64,000 nt of DNA, from the NCBI RefSeq assembly GCF_035666175.1, contig NZ_CP142016.1, positions 310,001-374,000 on the forward strand, written 5' to 3'. The notes under the pieces were generated by a model. The model saw nothing but the letters and a program-made list of their open reading frames with translations. It did no database searches and had not been told where the DNA came from. Every line of letters starts with the position of its first letter. The first letter of the stretch is position 1. Positions 51,335 to 60,427 of the stretch are shown in pieces. A program made the translations under genes and the position numbers. This DNA comes from Riemerella anatipestifer (lineage in GTDB: Bacteria > Bacteroidota > Bacteroidia > Flavobacteriales > Weeksellaceae).

Positions 51335-54211
51335 TTAAATTTTGATATCTTCCTGTTTTTTACCTTTTAGTAAATCATACGATATACCCGAAGCAATAAA
51401 GATAGAAGAATAAGTACCAAAACCAATACCTAATAATAAGGCAAACATAAACCCTCTTAAACTATCACCTCCAAATATGAATATCGCTAAAATTACTAAC
51501 ATTACAGTAAGTGAAGTGTTAATAGTTCTACCCAAAGTACTACTAATGGAATCATTAAACAACCCTTCCAAAGTAGTAGACTTTCTCTCTCTTAGATATT
51601 CACGGATACGGTCAAATACAATTACAGTATCATTGATAGAGTACCCTAGCACTGTAAGTATCGCTGCGATAAAGTCCTGATTAATCTCCATATTGAAAGG
51701 AGAAATTTTATAGAATAAAGAGTAAGCTCCTAAAATGATAATAGCGTCATGGAACAATGCTAACACAGCACCTAGAGAGAACTGCCATCTTCTAAAACGG
51801 AACAAAATATAGATAAATATTCCTAATAAAGAAGCTAGTACTGCAAAAGTACCACCTATCTTAATATCATCCGCTACAGATGGTCCTACTTTAGTAGATG
51901 AAACTATACCTAAATTATCTCCTTCCGCACTCTTAAATTTATCTAATGTATAACCAGCTGGATAATTAGACTTCAATCCTTCAAATAATTTAGCTTCAAT
52001 CTCTTGGTCTGCCGCTAATGATTCATCATCAATCTTATAGTCAGTTGTGATTTTTAATTGATTAGAAGTACCAAATGTCTTTACATCTACTGAGTTATTC
52101 TTTCCGTCCTTAGTTTGGAACAATTCTGATAGACTAGCTTCCGCTTGAGCAGCATCTACAGTTTTATCAAACTTAACTACATAGTTTCTTCCTCCTTCAA
52201 AATCTACCCCTAGCTTAAAGCCGTTTACCACTATAGAAACCACACATATAGCAGTAAGAACTCCTGAAAAAGCATAAGCAAACTTTCTCTTCTCTATGAA
52301 GGCTACCCATACATTTCTAAATACATTTTTCGTAGCTGATGTCCATACAGAAAGACCTTTACCTTTATTAAGTCTACTAAATATCATTACTCTAGAAAGT
52401 AGCACTGAAGTAAAGAATGTCATAATAAGACCTATAATAAGTGTTACCGCGAAACCTTGGATAGGTCCTGTACCAAATATATAAAGCACCACCGCAGTAA
52501 GCAATGTAGTAATATGTCCGTCTACAATCGCAGAAAGTGCATGTTTGAAACCATCATGATAAGCCTCTCTAATATTTTTACCTGCAAAAAGCTCTTCTTT
52601 AGTTCTTTCATAGATAATTACATTGGTATCTACTGCCATCGCCATCGTTAGAACTATACCCGCAATACCTGGTAAAGTAAGCGTAGCATCCATAGAGTCC
52701 ATAATACCAAAGATATAGAACAAGTTGATAATCATAGCAATTACAGCATAAACACCTGCACCTCCGTAGTAGAATATAATATAAACTACAATAAAGATAA
52801 ATGCTATAATAAATGACCACATACCCGCATCGATAGAAGCCTGCCCTAAAGATGGACCTACAACATCTGCCTGTACAATTTTAGCACTTGCTGGTAATTT
52901 ACCTGTGTTTAAAACATTTACTAAATCTTGAGCTTCATCTTGAGTAAAGTTCCCCGAAATTTGTGTACGCCCATTAGGGATTGCATTCACTACATTAGGT
53001 GCTGTATATACTCTATTGTCTAGAGTAACCGCTACTGGTTTACCTACATTTTTTTCAGTTAGAATCTTCCAGTCCTTAGTACCCTCACTATCCATCTGCA
53101 TATCTACCACTACTCTACCTATTTGGTCGTAGCTGATATTTGCCTTATCTACCGCACCATCTACAGGAGCTTTACCTGAAATATTAGAACGAATAGCATA
53201 CAATACCAAGTGGTCAGGGTCTGTAGATTCAGGCTTATAAGCCCATAAAAACTTAGTATATTTAATGTTACTTGGTCTTGCGTTTAAAGCCACTGAGCTA
53301 TTAAGAATTTTGTTAACAGTAGCTGTGTCGCTTAACTTAATGTTACCAACTCCATTGCTTCTAAGCGTATTTAGATTAAGTAACGCTGGGAAATTAGTTG
53401 TTTTAGCAACACCCATAGAATCTCCCTTAGCTAATACTAATTTTGAAAGTTGCTCAAAGTAAGGTGCTACTTCTGGCACTTGCTGAACTTCCCAAAACTG
53501 AAGTTTAGCAGAAGTCTGAAGCATTTTCTTTACTCTATCAATATCTTTAATACCTGGCATCTCCACCAATATTCTACCTGTACCAGGTACTCTCTGAACA
53601 TTAGGTTGAGTAACTCCCATTTTGTCTATACGAGTTCTAATAACTTCATAAGCAGAACCTACCGCAGCATCTATCTTCTTTCTGATGATAGATTTAACCT
53701 CATCATCATTAGTGTTAAATTTGATTTCACTACTTAATTTTTGAGTTCCAAATATTTCTGGACTCGCTAACTTTAAGTTTGCTCCTTTACTTTTGTTCAC
53801 GTTATCAAACTGAACAAAGAAGTCCTCTATATAAGATTTAGTAGAATTTCTCTGAGCTACATCTGTTTTATCTAGTGCTTCTATGAGGATTGGGTTAGAT
53901 GAATAGTTAGTTAAATCCATCACCAAATCTCTCTGATTGATTTCCAAAAGCACATTGATACCACCTTTTAAGTCTAGACCTAACTTCATTTCACGCTCTT
54001 TAGCGGCAGTGTAATAAAGTTTAGTAAACCATAAATTAAGAGTATCTTTAGACAGACGATCTATCTCTTTTTGATACTTTGCCTGATTGTCTCCTGCTAT
54101 TGCTCTAGCTTCTTTCTCTACCTTGCTCGCATAAAAAGTAGGGAGCATTTCGTTAAGACAAATAAGCCCTAGAACAATCGCAACAACTGTAATAAGTCCT
54201 TTTCCTTGCAT
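51335..54211 (-). CDS. secDF: Protein translocase subunit SecDF (fused)
   Basis: A 958-aa fusion of SecD (residues 1-~620) and SecF (~640-958) that uses proton flow to finish Sec-dependent export. SecD parts: LGLDLKGGINVLLEI, the P1 periplasmic domain (RIDKMGVTQPNVQRVPGTGR, LVEMPGIKDIDRVKKML), and the helix motif AVDTNVIIYERTKEEL. SecF parts: GVDFEGGRNYVVKF, LGYSINDTVIVFDRIREYLR and the C-terminal helices. Fusion into a single chain is normal in Bacteroidota. It has its own promoter and terminator. Confidence 0.96.
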   Translation of the reverse strand: MQGKGLITVVAIVLGLICLNEMLPTFYASKVEKEARAIAGDNQAKYQKEIDRLSKDTLNLWFTKLYYTAAKEREMKLGLDLKGGINVLLEINQRDLVMDLTNYSSNPILIEALDKTDVAQRNSTKSYIEDFFVQFDNVNKSKGANLKLASPEIFGTQKLSSEIKFNTNDDEVKSIIRKKIDAAVGSAYEVIRTRIDKMGVTQPNVQRVPGTGRILVEMPGIKDIDRVKKMLQTSAKLQFWEVQQVPEVAPYFEQLSKLVLAKGDSMGVAKTTNFPALLNLNTLRSNGVGNIKLSDTATVNKILNSSVALNARPSNIKYTKFLWAYKPESTDPDHLVLYAIRSNISGKAPVDGAVDKANISYDQIGRVVVDMQMDSEGTKDWKILTEKNVGKPVAVTLDNRVYTAPNVVNAIPNGRTQISGNFTQDEAQDLVNVLNTGKLPASAKIVQADVVGPSLGQASIDAGMWSFIIAFIFIVVYIIFYYGGAGVYAVIAMIINLFYIFGIMDSMDATLTLPGIAGIVLTMAMAVDTNVIIYERTKEELFAGKNIREAYHDGFKHALSAIVDGHITTLLTAVVLYIFGTGPIQGFAVTLIIGLIMTFFTSVLLSRVMIFSRLNKGKGLSVWTSATKNVFRNVWVAFIEKRKFAYAFSGVLTAICVVSIVVNGFKLGVDFEGGRNYVVKFDKTVDAAQAEASLSELFQTKDGKNNSVDVKTFGTSNQLKITTDYKIDDESLAADQEIEAKLFEGLKSNYPAGYTLDKFKSAEGDNLGIVSSTKVGPSVADDIKIGGTFAVLASLLGIFIYILFRFRRWQFSLGAVLALFHDAIIILGAYSLFYKISPFNMEINQDFIAAILTVLGYSINDTVIVFDRIREYLRERKSTTLEGLFNDSISSTLGRTINTSLTVMLVILAIFIFGGDSLRGFMFALLLGIGFGTYSSIFIASGISYDLLKGKKQEDIKI

Positions 54212-54246
54212 TTTCAGTAATTTACAACATTAAAAATTATAGTCGG

Positions 54247-54254
54247 CAAATATA
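54247..54254 (-). promoter_or_regulatory. secDF promoter -7 box
   Basis: TATATTTG on the minus strand, 35 bases before the secDF ATG. Confidence 0.45.
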
Positions 54255-54329
54255 ATGTTTTTCAGTATAATTATAAACTTTATTTGCCATTGTTTTCATT
54301 TTAAACAAATGAGAAATATCAATACTCTT

Positions 54330-55685
54330 CTAAACAGTCATAGAAAAAATTCTAGTTCCTGGAGCTTTTCTTAACATTCTCAAATCAAAAGTCATTGCTA
54401 CATTTCGTGTGAATGCTTTACCAGCTTCTGTAATTCTGATTTTATTTTCTGATATTTCCACAAGACCGTCCGCTTCCATTTCTTTAAGTTTTTCTATGGT
54501 AGTTTCTAACTCTGGAAAAGCCGTTGCTTCCGTCCAAGAAGTCTCTAGCTGACACATAATATTGAGTATATGACGACGGATTTTCAAATCTTCATCGGTT
54601 AGGATATGCCCTCTAAACACAGGAATTTCTCCTTTCTCTACTCGCTGCTGATAGGCTTCCACTGTTTTTTCGTTTTGAGCAAAAGCGTACCAAGAGTCAG
54701 AAATAGCACTCATACCCAATCCTACCATAAGTTGAGTTTTCCCCGAAGTATAACCCATAAAATTCCTATGGATTTTCTTATTAAGCATAGATTGGTAAAG
54801 GTCATCGTGCTCTAGTGAAAAATGGTCCATTCCTATCTCCTTATAGCCCAACTCTTCCAAAAGCTGCTTCCCATTCTCGTAGAGTTTTCTTTTTTCTTCG
54901 CCTGACGGAAGGTCATTCTCATCAAAACCTCTCTGCCCTACTCCTTTAATCCAAGGCACATGAGCGTAAGAATAAAATGCTAATCTATCGGGTTTCAAAG
55001 TCATTGTTTTTCTTATGGTATATTCCATTTTTTCCCAAGTATGGAACGGAAGTCCAAAAACCAAATCGTGAGAAACACTTTCGTAACCTATTTCTCTAGC
55101 CCACTGGGTCACTTTTTCTACATTCTCAAAAGGCTGAACTCTATTGATGGCTTTTTGTACTTTCTCATCATAATCTTGCACTCCAAAACTCACCCTTCTA
55201 AATCCTAAATCGTAAAGCACTTGCAAATGCTCTCTAGTGGTATTGTTAGGGTGTCCTTCAAAAGAGAACTCGGGTTTCTCTGCTATTGTTCCACCTGAAA
55301 GAATTTCCTCTATCAATATTTTCAAGTTTTTAGGCGAGAAAAAAGTAGGCGTTCCTCCACCTAAATGTAATTCCTTAATTTTAGGTTTTTCGTCAAAAAG
55401 AGCCAAGTACAATTGCCACTCTTTAATCACCGATTGTAAATAAGGTGTTTCTACAGAATGTTGCTTTGTAATCCGTTTATGACAGGCACAAAAGGTACAT
55501 AATTGCTCACAAAATGGCAGATGTATGTAGATGGAAATTCCTTCGTCTTTAGACTCCTTAAATGATTTTATCACCGTATGTTCCCAAGATTGATGTGTAA
55601 AACTCTCCTCTTCCCAATAAGGTACTGTAGGATATGAAGTATATCTAGGACCTGGTATATTATATTTATCTATTAGTGAATTCAT
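54330..55685 (-). CDS. hemN: Oxygen-independent coproporphyrinogen III oxidase
   Basis: A radical-SAM enzyme that decarboxylates coproporphyrinogen III during haem synthesis without oxygen. It has 451 aa, with GPRYTSYPTVPYW, the [4Fe-4S] site LPFCEQLCTFCACHKRITK (CxxxCxxC plus the extra Cys typical of true HemN), LHLGGGTPTFFSPKNL, RVSFGVQDYDEKVQKAINRV, DLVFGLPFHTWEKM and the C-terminal HemN domain. The Tyr in the IYIHLPFC stretch and the CxCH pattern favour HemN over HemW-like proteins. Confidence 0.93.
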   Translation of the reverse strand: MNSLIDKYNIPGPRYTSYPTVPYWEEESFTHQSWEHTVIKSFKESKDEGISIYIHLPFCEQLCTFCACHKRITKQHSVETPYLQSVIKEWQLYLALFDEKPKIKELHLGGGTPTFFSPKNLKILIEEILSGGTIAEKPEFSFEGHPNNTTREHLQVLYDLGFRRVSFGVQDYDEKVQKAINRVQPFENVEKVTQWAREIGYESVSHDLVFGLPFHTWEKMEYTIRKTMTLKPDRLAFYSYAHVPWIKGVGQRGFDENDLPSGEEKRKLYENGKQLLEELGYKEIGMDHFSLEHDDLYQSMLNKKIHRNFMGYTSGKTQLMVGLGMSAISDSWYAFAQNEKTVEAYQQRVEKGEIPVFRGHILTDEDLKIRRHILNIMCQLETSWTEATAFPELETTIEKLKEMEADGLVEISENKIRITEAGKAFTRNVAMTFDLRMLRKAPGTRIFSMTV

Positions 55686-55689
55686 TTTG

Positions 55690-55697
55690 CAAAAATA
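55690..55697 (-). promoter_or_regulatory. hemN promoter -7 box
   Basis: TATTTTTG on the minus strand, only 4 bases before the ATG, so the mRNA leader would be very short or absent. Confidence 0.4.
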
Positions 55698-55821
55698 ACG
55701 TTTTTTAAACTCATTGTAAAAATTATACTTAGGTATTTATTTCTCTTACGGCAACATCTCATCTCTTGTTTTTTTTTGGAAATTTCTAAAGCCTCTATTT
55801 TTTTACCCCACAAGAAAAAGT

Positions 55822-55829
55822 TATCTTTG
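55822..55829 (+). promoter_or_regulatory. -7 box for the symporter operon
   Basis: TATCTTTG, 27 bases before the ATG at 55857. Confidence 0.5.
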
Positions 55830-55856
55830 CGATGTTTATAGAAAAATGATTTTCGT

Positions 55857-57308
55857 ATGTCGCCAATTCTCTTACTAGGAATTATTATTGCCTATTTTGG
55901 CATTCTGCTATGGGTAGCTTATAGAACAGGTAAAGGAAGCAATAATGATAGTTTTTTTATAGGCAATAGGAGTAGTAATTGGATTTTGGTAGCATTCGGT
56001 ATGATAGGGACTTCTCTATCTGGAGTTACCTTTGTAAGTGTCCCTGGACAGGTGGGAAAAGACAGTTTCCACTATCTACAAGTTACCATAGGATACCTCA
56101 TAGGATACATTGTCATTGCGTATGTTTTATTACCTCTTTATTACAGACTAAAACTAACCTCCATCTATGGATACCTTCAGCAGAGAATGGGAGCTTTATC
56201 TTATAAATCAGGAGCTTCTATTTTTATTGTATCTCGTTTGGTAGGTGCTACGGCTAGGCTTTATTTAGTAGTCAATATTTTACAAATGACTATCTTGGAT
56301 AGCCTTGGCGTTCCTTTTATTGTAACTACTCTCATTATTTTGGTAATGATTATCCTCTACACCTACGAAGGCGGCGTAAAAACCATCGTATGGACAGACA
56401 CTTTACAAACTACAGGAATGCTATTAGGACTTATTGTGTGTACCTTCTATATGCTTAATCATTTAGGACTAAATATCGCAGATAGTTTCGCCGCAATGAG
56501 CGAACAAGGTTATACTAAAGTATTTGACACCGATGTTAATGATAAAGGGTTCTTCATTAAACAAATCTTAGCAGGAGCTTTCATTACCATTACAATGACA
56601 GGGATTGACCAAGAAATGATGCAAAAGTCTATCTCGGTAACCAACCTAAAAGACAGTCAGAAAAATATGGTAACTCTAGGATTTATATTGCTAGGTGTTA
56701 TTTCATTATTCCTTTATATGGGTGGATTGTTACACCTTTACGGCATACAAGAGAATATTTCTAGCACAGGAGACCAGCTATTCCCAGATGTAGCTCTTAA
56801 CCATATGCCGCCATTTATTTCTATTATTTTTATCATTGCTCTTATTTCTGCCCTATTTCCTAGTGCTGATGGAGCTATGACGGCACTGACTTCATCTCTT
56901 TGTATTGATATATTTGGACTGAAAGAAAAAAATATCTCCGCTTCCGAAAAAGAAAAATTCAGAAAGAGAGTACACCTTTGGGTGGCAGTATCATTTTTAA
57001 TAATGGTACTCATTTTTAAATGGATTAACGATAATTCTATGATAGGTCTTATCCTTAAATTAGCAGGCTTCACCTATGGACCTCTACTTGGGCTTTTCGC
57101 TTTTGGGATTTTCACTAAGAAAACAGTTAAAGATAAGCTAGTGCCTTACATCTGTATTACCGCTCCTATCTTATCATTTTTAATAGATAAATATCAAAGT
57201 CTTGTTTTTGGCGATTTCCAAATCGGGTTAGAATTACTTATCATCAACGGATTACTTACCTTTGTAGGGCTTTGGTTCATCAGTAGTAAAAAACAATCAT
57301 TTCAATAA
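55857..57308 (+). CDS. Sodium:solute symporter (SSS family)
   Basis: A 483-aa inner-membrane transporter with about 13 helices. Landmarks: IIIAYFGILLWVAYRTGKGS at the N-terminus, FFIGNRSSNWILVAFGMIGT and SLSGVTFVSVPGQVGKDS (sodium and substrate site in TM1/TM2), GYLQQRMG, and LISALFPSADGAMTALTSSL (TM8, sodium-site Ser/Thr). These fit the SLC5-like SSS family. The substrate cannot be told from sequence (sugar, amino acid or organic acid). The transketolase subunit gene begins 18 bases downstream. Confidence 0.88.
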   Translation: MSPILLLGIIIAYFGILLWVAYRTGKGSNNDSFFIGNRSSNWILVAFGMIGTSLSGVTFVSVPGQVGKDSFHYLQVTIGYLIGYIVIAYVLLPLYYRLKLTSIYGYLQQRMGALSYKSGASIFIVSRLVGATARLYLVVNILQMTILDSLGVPFIVTTLIILVMIILYTYEGGVKTIVWTDTLQTTGMLLGLIVCTFYMLNHLGLNIADSFAAMSEQGYTKVFDTDVNDKGFFIKQILAGAFITITMTGIDQEMMQKSISVTNLKDSQKNMVTLGFILLGVISLFLYMGGLLHLYGIQENISSTGDQLFPDVALNHMPPFISIIFIIALISALFPSADGAMTALTSSLCIDIFGLKEKNISASEKEKFRKRVHLWVAVSFLIMVLIFKWINDNSMIGLILKLAGFTYGPLLGLFAFGIFTKKTVKDKLVPYICITAPILSFLIDKYQSLVFGDFQIGLELLIINGLLTFVGLWFISSKKQSFQ

Positions 57309-57326
57309 AATTAAACCTATATTATA

Positions 57327-58178
57327 ATGGCAAAATCAGTAGAAGAATTAAAACATCTCACCACGCAAATCAGAAGAGATATTTTGAGAATGGTACACGC
57401 AGTAAACTCTGGACACCCAGGTGGCTCTTTGGGTTGTGTAGAATACTTTACAGCTCTTTACGGAAAGGTAATGAACTACTCGCTACCATTTAAAATGGAA
57501 GGCAAAAATGAAGATTTATTCTTCCTTTCTAATGGGCACATTTCTCCTGTTTATTACAGCACACTTGCCAGATTCAACTTCTTTCCAGTGGAAGAATTGG
57601 CTACTTTCAGGAAACTAAATACTAGACTGCAAGGGCACCCTACCACGCACGAAGGTTTACCTGGGGTAAGAATTGCTTCTGGTTCTCTAGGGCAAGGACT
57701 TTCTGTAGCTGTAGGTGCGGCTCTAGGTAAAAAGCTAGATAATGATAAAAGTATTGTATTCTCTCTACACGGCGATGGAGAATTACAAGAAGGACAAATT
57801 TGGGAAGCTCTTATGTACGCTAGCCATAATAAAGTAGATAACCTCATTGCAACCATAGACTACAACAACCGACAAATAGACGGTGATGTGTCTGATGTAC
57901 TTTCTTTAGGGAACTTAAAAGCTAAACTAGAAGCCTTTGATTGGCAAGTATTGGAAGTTAAAGAAGGTAACAACCTAGAAGCTGTAATTGCGGTGCTAGA
58001 AGAAGCTAAAGCACAGACAGGAAAAGGGAAACCTATCGCTATCATTATGCATACCGAAATGGGTAACGGTGTAGATTTTATGATGGGAACTCACGCTTGG
58101 CACGGTAAGGCACCTAACGATGAGCAACTAGAAAAAGCCTTAGCTCAACTTTCTACAGATAATTTGGCTGATTATTAA
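57327..58178 (+). CDS. Transketolase, N-terminal subunit
   Basis: The thiamine-diphosphate-binding half of a split transketolase, 283 aa. Motifs: NSGHPGGSLGCVEYFTALYG, LSNGHISPVYYSTLARF, RIASGSLGQGLSVAVGAALG, and the ThDP/Mg site HGDGELQEGQIWEALMYASH with NRQID. It must pair with a C-terminal subunit of about 310 aa. In related genomes the two halves are usually adjacent; here the next gene is a small membrane protein followed by the repeat-rich accessory region, and no C-subunit appears in the remaining 5.8 kb. Confidence 0.93.
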   Translation: MAKSVEELKHLTTQIRRDILRMVHAVNSGHPGGSLGCVEYFTALYGKVMNYSLPFKMEGKNEDLFFLSNGHISPVYYSTLARFNFFPVEELATFRKLNTRLQGHPTTHEGLPGVRIASGSLGQGLSVAVGAALGKKLDNDKSIVFSLHGDGELQEGQIWEALMYASHNKVDNLIATIDYNNRQIDGDVSDVLSLGNLKAKLEAFDWQVLEVKEGNNLEAVIAVLEEAKAQTGKGKPIAIIMHTEMGNGVDFMMGTHAWHGKAPNDEQLEKALAQLSTDNLADY

Positions 58179-58191
58179 ATTTTTAAATAAA

Positions 58192-58452
58192 ATGGAAAAT
58201 TCAAATAAAGCAGAAAAAATCGTTGTAGTAGCCCCTACTAAAAGTGTAGGGATTAGCCTATTGCTCACTTTCTTTTTCGGTCCGTTGGGAATGCTTTATT
58301 CCACCGTAGTAGGAGCACTAGTAATGCTACTCGTATCGGGTGTGGCGGCGTTTCTCACGCTAGGAATTAGTATCTTCTTTACCCAGCCTATCTGTATGAT
58401 TTGGGGTGCAATGGCAGCACATCGCCATAACAAAAAAATCATTATTCAATAG
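58192..58452 (+). CDS. Small membrane protein, uncharacterised
   Basis: An 86-aa protein with two or three hydrophobic segments (SVGISLLLTFFFGPLGMLYS and VVGALVMLLVSGVAAFLTLG) and a polar, basic C-terminus (AAHRHNKKIIIQ). The FFGPLGMLYS turn is common in small membrane proteins of Bacteroidota. No function recognised. It starts 13 bases after the transketolase N-subunit. Confidence 0.65.
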   Translation: MENSNKAEKIVVVAPTKSVGISLLLTFFFGPLGMLYSTVVGALVMLLVSGVAAFLTLGISIFFTQPICMIWGAMAAHRHNKKIIIQ

Positions 58453-58554
58453 ATAGTGAACAGAAGTCTGATTGCAAGACAACTGAAGAAAACTTAATTT
58501 TGGATAAAAAAGAGATTATGAAAAAGAAACTGTTCTCCTTAATTTGGCATTTAT

Positions 58555-58743
58555 ATTGAGACGGACTTACACCTTCCTAACTGGGACAGCACATTTCCCA
58601 ACTCGGACAAAAGAATTCCTAAGTAGGACAGAGGATTTCCCAAGTGGGACGAACGCCGTCCAATGTAGTACCAAAAATATCCTAACCTGGACGATAAATT
58701 TCCTACACGGGACAAATCTTTTCCTAGATAAACTCAATAAATT
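58555..58743. repeat. Tandem array of 21-bp units (about 8 units, decaying at both ends)
   Basis: Seven units start at 58576, 58597, 58618, 58639, 58660, 58681 and 58702, each exactly 21 bases. A weak unit precedes (58555, GGAC in the same phase) and a decayed one follows (58723). The shared core is CCYAASTNGGAC followed by 9 variable bases. Several cores are near-palindromic (TCCCAAGTGGGA). In one frame the array encodes degenerate 7-residue repeats (FLTGTAH, FPTRTKE, FLSRTED, FPSGTNA), but no convincing start codon supports a protein. The whole 58453-58800 gap holds nothing else that I can recognise except a possible 13-codon peptide (MKKKLFSLIWHLY) just before the array. Confidence 0.8.
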
Positions 58744-58800
58744 TTTATCTAAATTTTTAATAAATTCATAATTTTAGTATCACAATTAAAACTTATCACT

Positions 58801-59112
58801 ATGGCAAAGAAATCATATTCAGAAAACATCACCTCGGCTAAGGTAATGGCCGACGGGCTCAGCCGATATAAAAGTAACCTCCCCGCAGGTGTTCAGGAAA
58901 GTCAAATATCAGAATTGGAGACCCTAAGACAAACCATAGAAACCCTCAACAGCGAACAAGAAAAACTAAAAGCTGACCTCAAAACCAAAACCCAAGCCCT
59001 GGATGCCAAATTGAACGAACTGCAAAAACTCTATGCTCAACTCAAAAAACGCATCAAAATCGATATAGAACAAAGCCAATGGAAAGAGTTCGGGATTGAG
59101 GATAAAAAGTAA
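58801..59112 (+). CDS. Coiled-coil protein, conserved in Bacteroidota, function unknown
   Basis: A 103-aa soluble protein. Residues ~35-88 form a strong heptad coiled coil (ISELETLRQTIETLNSEQEK, LKADLKTKTQALDAKLNELQ). The N-terminus (KSYSENITSAKVMADGL) and the C-terminal WKEFGIEDKK look like a conserved cap. I recall similar short proteins in other Bacteroidota, but no function. It lies directly after the 21-bp array (57 bases from the last unit) and 19 bases before a GlcG-like gene. Confidence 0.65.
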   Translation: MAKKSYSENITSAKVMADGLSRYKSNLPAGVQESQISELETLRQTIETLNSEQEKLKADLKTKTQALDAKLNELQKLYAQLKKRIKIDIEQSQWKEFGIEDKK

Positions 59113-59131
59113 TTTTTAAAAAATCATCATT

Positions 59132-59629
59132 ATGAAAAATGTAATCATTCTATTTGCTTTGATATTAGGAAATTTCGGATTAGCACAGCAAAAAGAATCC
59201 TCATTAGAACATACATTAAGTATCAACCAAAACGGTGCATTAAAATTGGCCGAACAAGCCAACCTTGAAGCGGCTAAACTTAATAAACAGATCTCTATTG
59301 CGATACTTAACAACTCGGGGGTTGTTATCCTACTCTTGAAAGGGGATACCGTAGGACCTCACAACACAGAGGCCTCTCGTAGAAAAGCCTATACCGCACT
59401 TTCTACAAAAACCCCTAGTTTTATCTTAATGCAAAAAGCCGCCGCTAACCCTACTGCTCAAAATTTGAATACCCTACCCGAATTACTCCTATTAGGAGGT
59501 GGTGTTCCTATCTGGAAAGATGGGGTTTTGGTGGGGAGCATCGGTATATCTGGAGGCGGTAGTGGCGAAAACGACCACAATATCGCTCAAAAAGTGGCAG
59601 AGAATTTAGGATTTAGCACTTCTAAATGA
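59132..59629 (+). CDS. Secreted GlcG/HbpS-family protein, copy 1
   Basis: A 165-aa protein with signal peptide ([17 protein letters not shown]). The mature part is a GlcG/HbpS (DUF336) domain: [57 protein letters not shown], then the closing [20 protein letters not shown]. HbpS of Streptomyces binds haem and iron outside the cell; other members have no proven role. This copy is almost identical in DNA to those at 61482 and 63036: I saw one base change early and a different last ~10 codons (VAENLGFSTSK). Confidence 0.8.
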   Translation: MKNVIILFALILGNFGLAQQKESSLEHTLSINQNGALKLAEQANLEAAKLNKQISIAILNNSGVVILLLKGDTVGPHNTEASRRKAYTALSTKTPSFILMQKAAANPTAQNLNTLPELLLLGGGVPIWKDGVLVGSIGISGGGSGENDHNIAQKVAENLGFSTSK

Positions 59630-59762
59630 TACCTATAAATGATTATTTACTGAAGAAAACAAAGCGTTTTGGAACAAATTAATCGGTTAATTGCCACACT
59701 TTTTGAGAAAGAACCCTGTCTTTTGGAGGAATTTATTTTCTCTTTAGTTGATAGAAAAAATT

Positions 59763-60395
59763 ATGAAAATTAAAACTCTTATGAAAAATTTATTACAAAT
59801 CTTAGTCAATCTACAACCAAAGTTCATTCATTTTATACGGATTGCCATAGCTGTAGTTATGTTATGGATCGGGGGATTAAAGGTGTTCCAATATGAAGCC
59901 GATGGTATTGTTCCTTTTGTTACGAACAGTCCTTTTATGAGTTTTTTCTATAATAACACGGGAAAAACTTATATCCAAGAAGACGGGACAGAAATAGCCC
60001 AATACAAAAAACACCGAAACCCGGAGGGTAAAATGGTAGCCGAAAATATAGCTTGGCACAAAACCAACGGTACTTATCCGTTTTCTTATGGGTTGGGAAT
60101 GGTAATTGTAAGCATAGGAATTTTAACACTTTTAGGAATTTGGAGTCCTAAAATAGGATTGATAGGAGGGTTGTTAACCTTCGGAATGTCGGTGATTACG
60201 CTTTCTTTTCTAATCACAACCCCAGAGGTGTATGTTCCAAAATTAGATGGTGATTTTCTAACTCCGCAATATGGCTTTCCATATTTGTCGGGTGCAGGGC
60301 GTTTGGTTTTAAAAGATGTAATTATGATGGCAGCGGGACTTATTTGTGCCTCTGACTGTGCGAAAAGGATTTTAAATACCGAAAAATCTGTGTAA
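59763..60395 (+). CDS. DUF417/YkgB-like membrane protein
   Basis: A 210-aa inner-membrane protein from ATG 59763 (a TTG at 59748 is also in frame). It has four helices, beginning with FIRIAIAVVMLWIGGLKVFQ; then YEADGIVPFVTNSPFMSFFY, YGLGMVIVSIGILTLLGIWS, GGLLTFGMSVITLSFLITTP and the end YLSGAGRLVLKDVIMMAAGL. This is the DUF417/RclC pattern, whose E. coli member belongs to the reactive-chlorine response. A link to oxidative stress here is inference. It lies between two GlcG/HbpS-like genes. Confidence 0.82.
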   Translation: MKIKTLMKNLLQILVNLQPKFIHFIRIAIAVVMLWIGGLKVFQYEADGIVPFVTNSPFMSFFYNNTGKTYIQEDGTEIAQYKKHRNPEGKMVAENIAWHKTNGTYPFSYGLGMVIVSIGILTLLGIWSPKIGLIGGLLTFGMSVITLSFLITTPEVYVPKLDGDFLTPQYGFPYLSGAGRLVLKDVIMMAAGLICASDCAKRILNTEKSV

Positions 60396-60427
60396 TTTTG
60401 GGATTTGAAACCAAATTATAATTCAAT

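Noticed and set aside
58555-58743. CRISPR array
   Set aside because: Repeats are 12 bases and imperfect with 9-base gaps; no cas genes or leader are nearby.
58544-58771. A protein of ~75 residues with heptad repeats across the 21-bp array
   Set aside because: It needs a TTG start, the repeat residues are poorly conserved and the composition is unlike neighbouring proteins; the periodicity is better explained at the DNA level, although decayed coding repeats cannot be excluded.
59660-59762. A coding remnant before the DUF417 gene (frame reading EQINRLIATLFEKEPCLLEE)
   Set aside because: Only about 35 codons between stops and no recognisable family; it could be chance.
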